The position numbers and the translations under genes are program-made. Source: Holophagaceae bacterium (lineage in GTDB: Bacteria > Acidobacteriota > Holophagae > Holophagales > Holophagaceae). Taken from it: 7,711 nucleotides of DNA. The stretch's first letter is position 1; the number at the start of each line of letters is the position of its first letter. Under the pieces are notes generated by a model. It worked only from the letters and a program-made list of their open reading frames with translations. It made no database searches and was not told the DNA's origin. Shown here piece by piece: positions 6,539-7,711 of this stretch. The stretch lies in NCBI GenBank assembly GCA_025355915.1, contig JANXYT010000110.1, positions 1-7,711 on the forward strand, read 5' to 3'.

Positions 6539-6979
6539 TCATGCCCGCTGCGCCGCCTCGTTGGCCAGCCGGTCCACTCGCTCGTTTTCCGCGTGGCCCG
6601 CGTGGCCCTTCACCCAACGCGCCTCCACCTGGTGCCGGGCCAGCTGCGTGTCCAGGGCCTGCCACAGGTCCGCATTCAGCACAGGCTTGCCATCGGCCTT
6701 CTTCCAGCCCCGCCGCTTCCAGTCCTTCAGCCAGGTGGTGATGCCCTTGACCACGTACTGGCTGTCGCTCTGCAGCAGGACCTGGCAGGGCTTGCTGAGC
6801 ACCTCTAGGCCGCGAATGGCTGCCATGAGCTCCATGCGGTTGTTGGTGGTGTCGGCCTCTGGGCCTGATCCCTCTTTCTCCTGGATGCCTGTGGCCAGAT
6901 GCACCCTCAGCAGGTACCCCCACCCACCGGGGCCGGGATTACCTAGACATGCACCATCACAGTAGAGTTCGATCTTCAT
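6539..6979 (-). CDS. rnhA: Ribonuclease HI
   Basis: A 146-residue cytoplasmic endonuclease that cuts the RNA strand of RNA-DNA hybrids, removing primers and R-loops. The full family pattern is present: [16 protein letters not shown] (D8), [10 protein letters not shown] (E50), [12 protein letters not shown] (D72), the basic handle-like segment [19 protein letters not shown] (81-100), [14 protein letters not shown] (H126, D136). These match the D-E-D-D catalytic set and catalytic His of E. coli RNase HI, and length is normal. The ATG overlaps the TGA of the upstream aminotransferase (ATGA), so it should be translated by coupling within one operon; its own ribosome binding site is weak. The stop codon touches the shared hairpin. 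Confidence 0.97.
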   Translation of the reverse strand: MKIELYCDGACLGNPGPGGWGYLLRVHLATGIQEKEGSGPEADTTNNRMELMAAIRGLEVLSKPCQVLLQSDSQYVVKGITTWLKDWKRRGWKKADGKPVLNADLWQALDTQLARHQVEARWVKGHAGHAENERVDRLANEAAQRA

Positions 6980-7711
6980 CCCACCAGGGTAGACGCGTTC
7001 GCCGCCACTTCGGCCACGGCCTTACGCAGCAGCTCCACGCCCAGGTCCAGATCCTCCGTGCGGAGGTTCATGGCGGGGCGGAAGCGCAGGCCATTCATGC
7101 CCGTGGAAAGAATCATCATGCCCAGCTCATGGCCCTTGGCCACCACGGCGTTGCGCAGCTCCGGCGTGGCGATGTCCAGCGCGCAGAAGAGGCCGCGGCC
7201 GCGGGGATTCGAGGTGAACTCCGGGAAATCCTGGTGGATCTCCTGCAGGCCTTTCAGCAGGCGCTCACCCTGCATCACACCGTGCTCCAGCAAGTTCTCC
7301 TCGCGGATCACGTCGATGATGCGTGTGCCGCGGACCATGTCCACCAGGTTGCCGCCCCAGGTGCTGTTGATGCGGCTGGGTACCTTGAACACGCCGTCCA
7401 CTTCATCGAGGCGCCGGCCCGCAGCGATGCCACAGGTCTGACTCTTCTTGCCGAAGGCGATGATATCGGGCTGCACGTCGAACCACTGGTGCGCCCACCA
7501 CTTGCCCGTGGCACCGAAGCCCGTTTGCACTTCGTCGAAGATCAGCAGGAATTCATGACGGTCCGCCAGGACGCGCAGCTTGCGCAGGAACTCGCCACGG
7601 AAGTGGTTGTCGCCCCCCTCACCCTGGATGGGCTCCACGATGAGGCAGGCGATGTCGTCGGGGTTCTGCGCCACGGCCGCTTCGATGGCGGCGATGGCCT
7701 CAGCTTCCGCA
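6976..7711 (-). CDS. lat: L-lysine 6-aminotransferase, C-terminal part (5' end outside window)
   Basis: A class III PLP-dependent aminotransferase that moves the epsilon-amino group of lysine to 2-oxoglutarate, giving 2-aminoadipate semialdehyde (which cyclises) and glutamate. About 245 residues are visible. The frame stays open to the right edge; the GTG at 7674 is internal, because the residues before it ([10 protein letters not shown]) continue the protein. Diagnostic segments are [38 protein letters not shown] (PLP-binding Asp in DEVQ), [22 protein letters not shown] (the Schiff-base lysine is in FGKK), [16 protein letters not shown] and [16 protein letters not shown] and [10 protein letters not shown] separate the lysine epsilon type from GABA or ornithine aminotransferases. 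The family feeds lysine catabolism, or secondary metabolism in actinobacteria. No lysine pathway partner is visible. rnhA overlaps its stop by 4 bp. Confidence 0.93.
   Translation of the reverse strand, partial: AEAEAIAAIEAAVAQNPDDIACLIVEPIQGEGGDNHFRGEFLRKLRVLADRHEFLLIFDEVQTGFGATGKWWAHQWFDVQPDIIAFGKKSQTCGIAAGRRLDEVDGVFKVPSRINSTWGGNLVDMVRGTRIIDVIREENLLEHGVMQGERLLKGLQEIHQDFPEFTSNPRGRGLFCALDIATPELRNAVVAKGHELGMMILSTGMNGLRFRPAMNLRTEDLDLGVELLRKAVAEVAANASTLVG

Noticed and set aside
7672..7674. GTG as the start of the lysine aminotransferase
   Set aside because: The frame stays open to the window edge and the residues before it continue a typical aminotransferase helix, so the gene is simply cut by the window.
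1..7711. Search for tRNA, rRNA, CRISPR arrays, insertion-sequence ends, riboswitches or a defence system
   Set aside because: I saw no cloverleaf, no regularly spaced repeats, no transposase and no defence-like gene; coding regions fill nearly all of the window.

Overview
This GC-rich window (third codon positions mostly G or C) comes from a bacterial chromosome. I read it as an ordinary chromosomal segment with one unusual chimeric membrane protein. I see no tRNA, rRNA, CRISPR array, insertion sequence or phage gene. The mix of a DNA-uptake channel, an NtrC-type regulator, a kinase-like domain fused to TonB and a lysine epsilon-aminotransferase would fit a Gram-negative with an outer membrane. 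An acidobacterium of the Holophaga/Geothrix kind is my best guess, but that is inference from protein style only.

Layout, left to right. (1) The last 45 codons of an unrecognised + strand gene run to 139 and overlap, tail to tail, the end of (2) comEC/rec2 on the - strand (108-2438), the inner-membrane DNA-uptake channel of natural competence. (3) Divergently, after about 65 nt containing a short perfect inverted repeat, an NtrC-family sigma-54 response regulator runs to 3916 on the + strand. (4) Its stop codon overlaps the TTG start of a small secreted protein (3913-4581). That protein resembles the zinc-dependent phospholipase C / S1-P1 nuclease fold but seems to have lost several metal ligands. 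(5) After a 96-nt gap comes a 605-residue protein (4678-6495). It has an N-terminal kinase fold lacking the catalytic residues, then a transmembrane helix, a TolA-like coiled coil, a Pro-rich spacer and a TonB C-terminal domain. (6) A 9-bp GC-rich hairpin separates it from a convergent - strand pair: (7) rnhA (RNase HI) and (8) the C-terminal part of an L-lysine 6-aminotransferase that runs off the right edge. The last two overlap by 4 bp (ATGA) and should be one operon, aminotransferase first.

How the genes work together: regulator and secreted protein are translationally coupled and may form an envelope or stress-response unit whose sensor kinase is not in the window. The pseudokinase-TonB protein has the architecture to carry a cytoplasmic, non-catalytic signal or binding event across the inner membrane to a periplasmic TonB domain. 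The comEC and aminotransferase/rnhA blocks look like unrelated neighbours. The most interesting item is the pseudokinase-TonB/TolA chimera, followed by the ligand-depleted secreted PLC-like protein tied to a sigma-54 activator.
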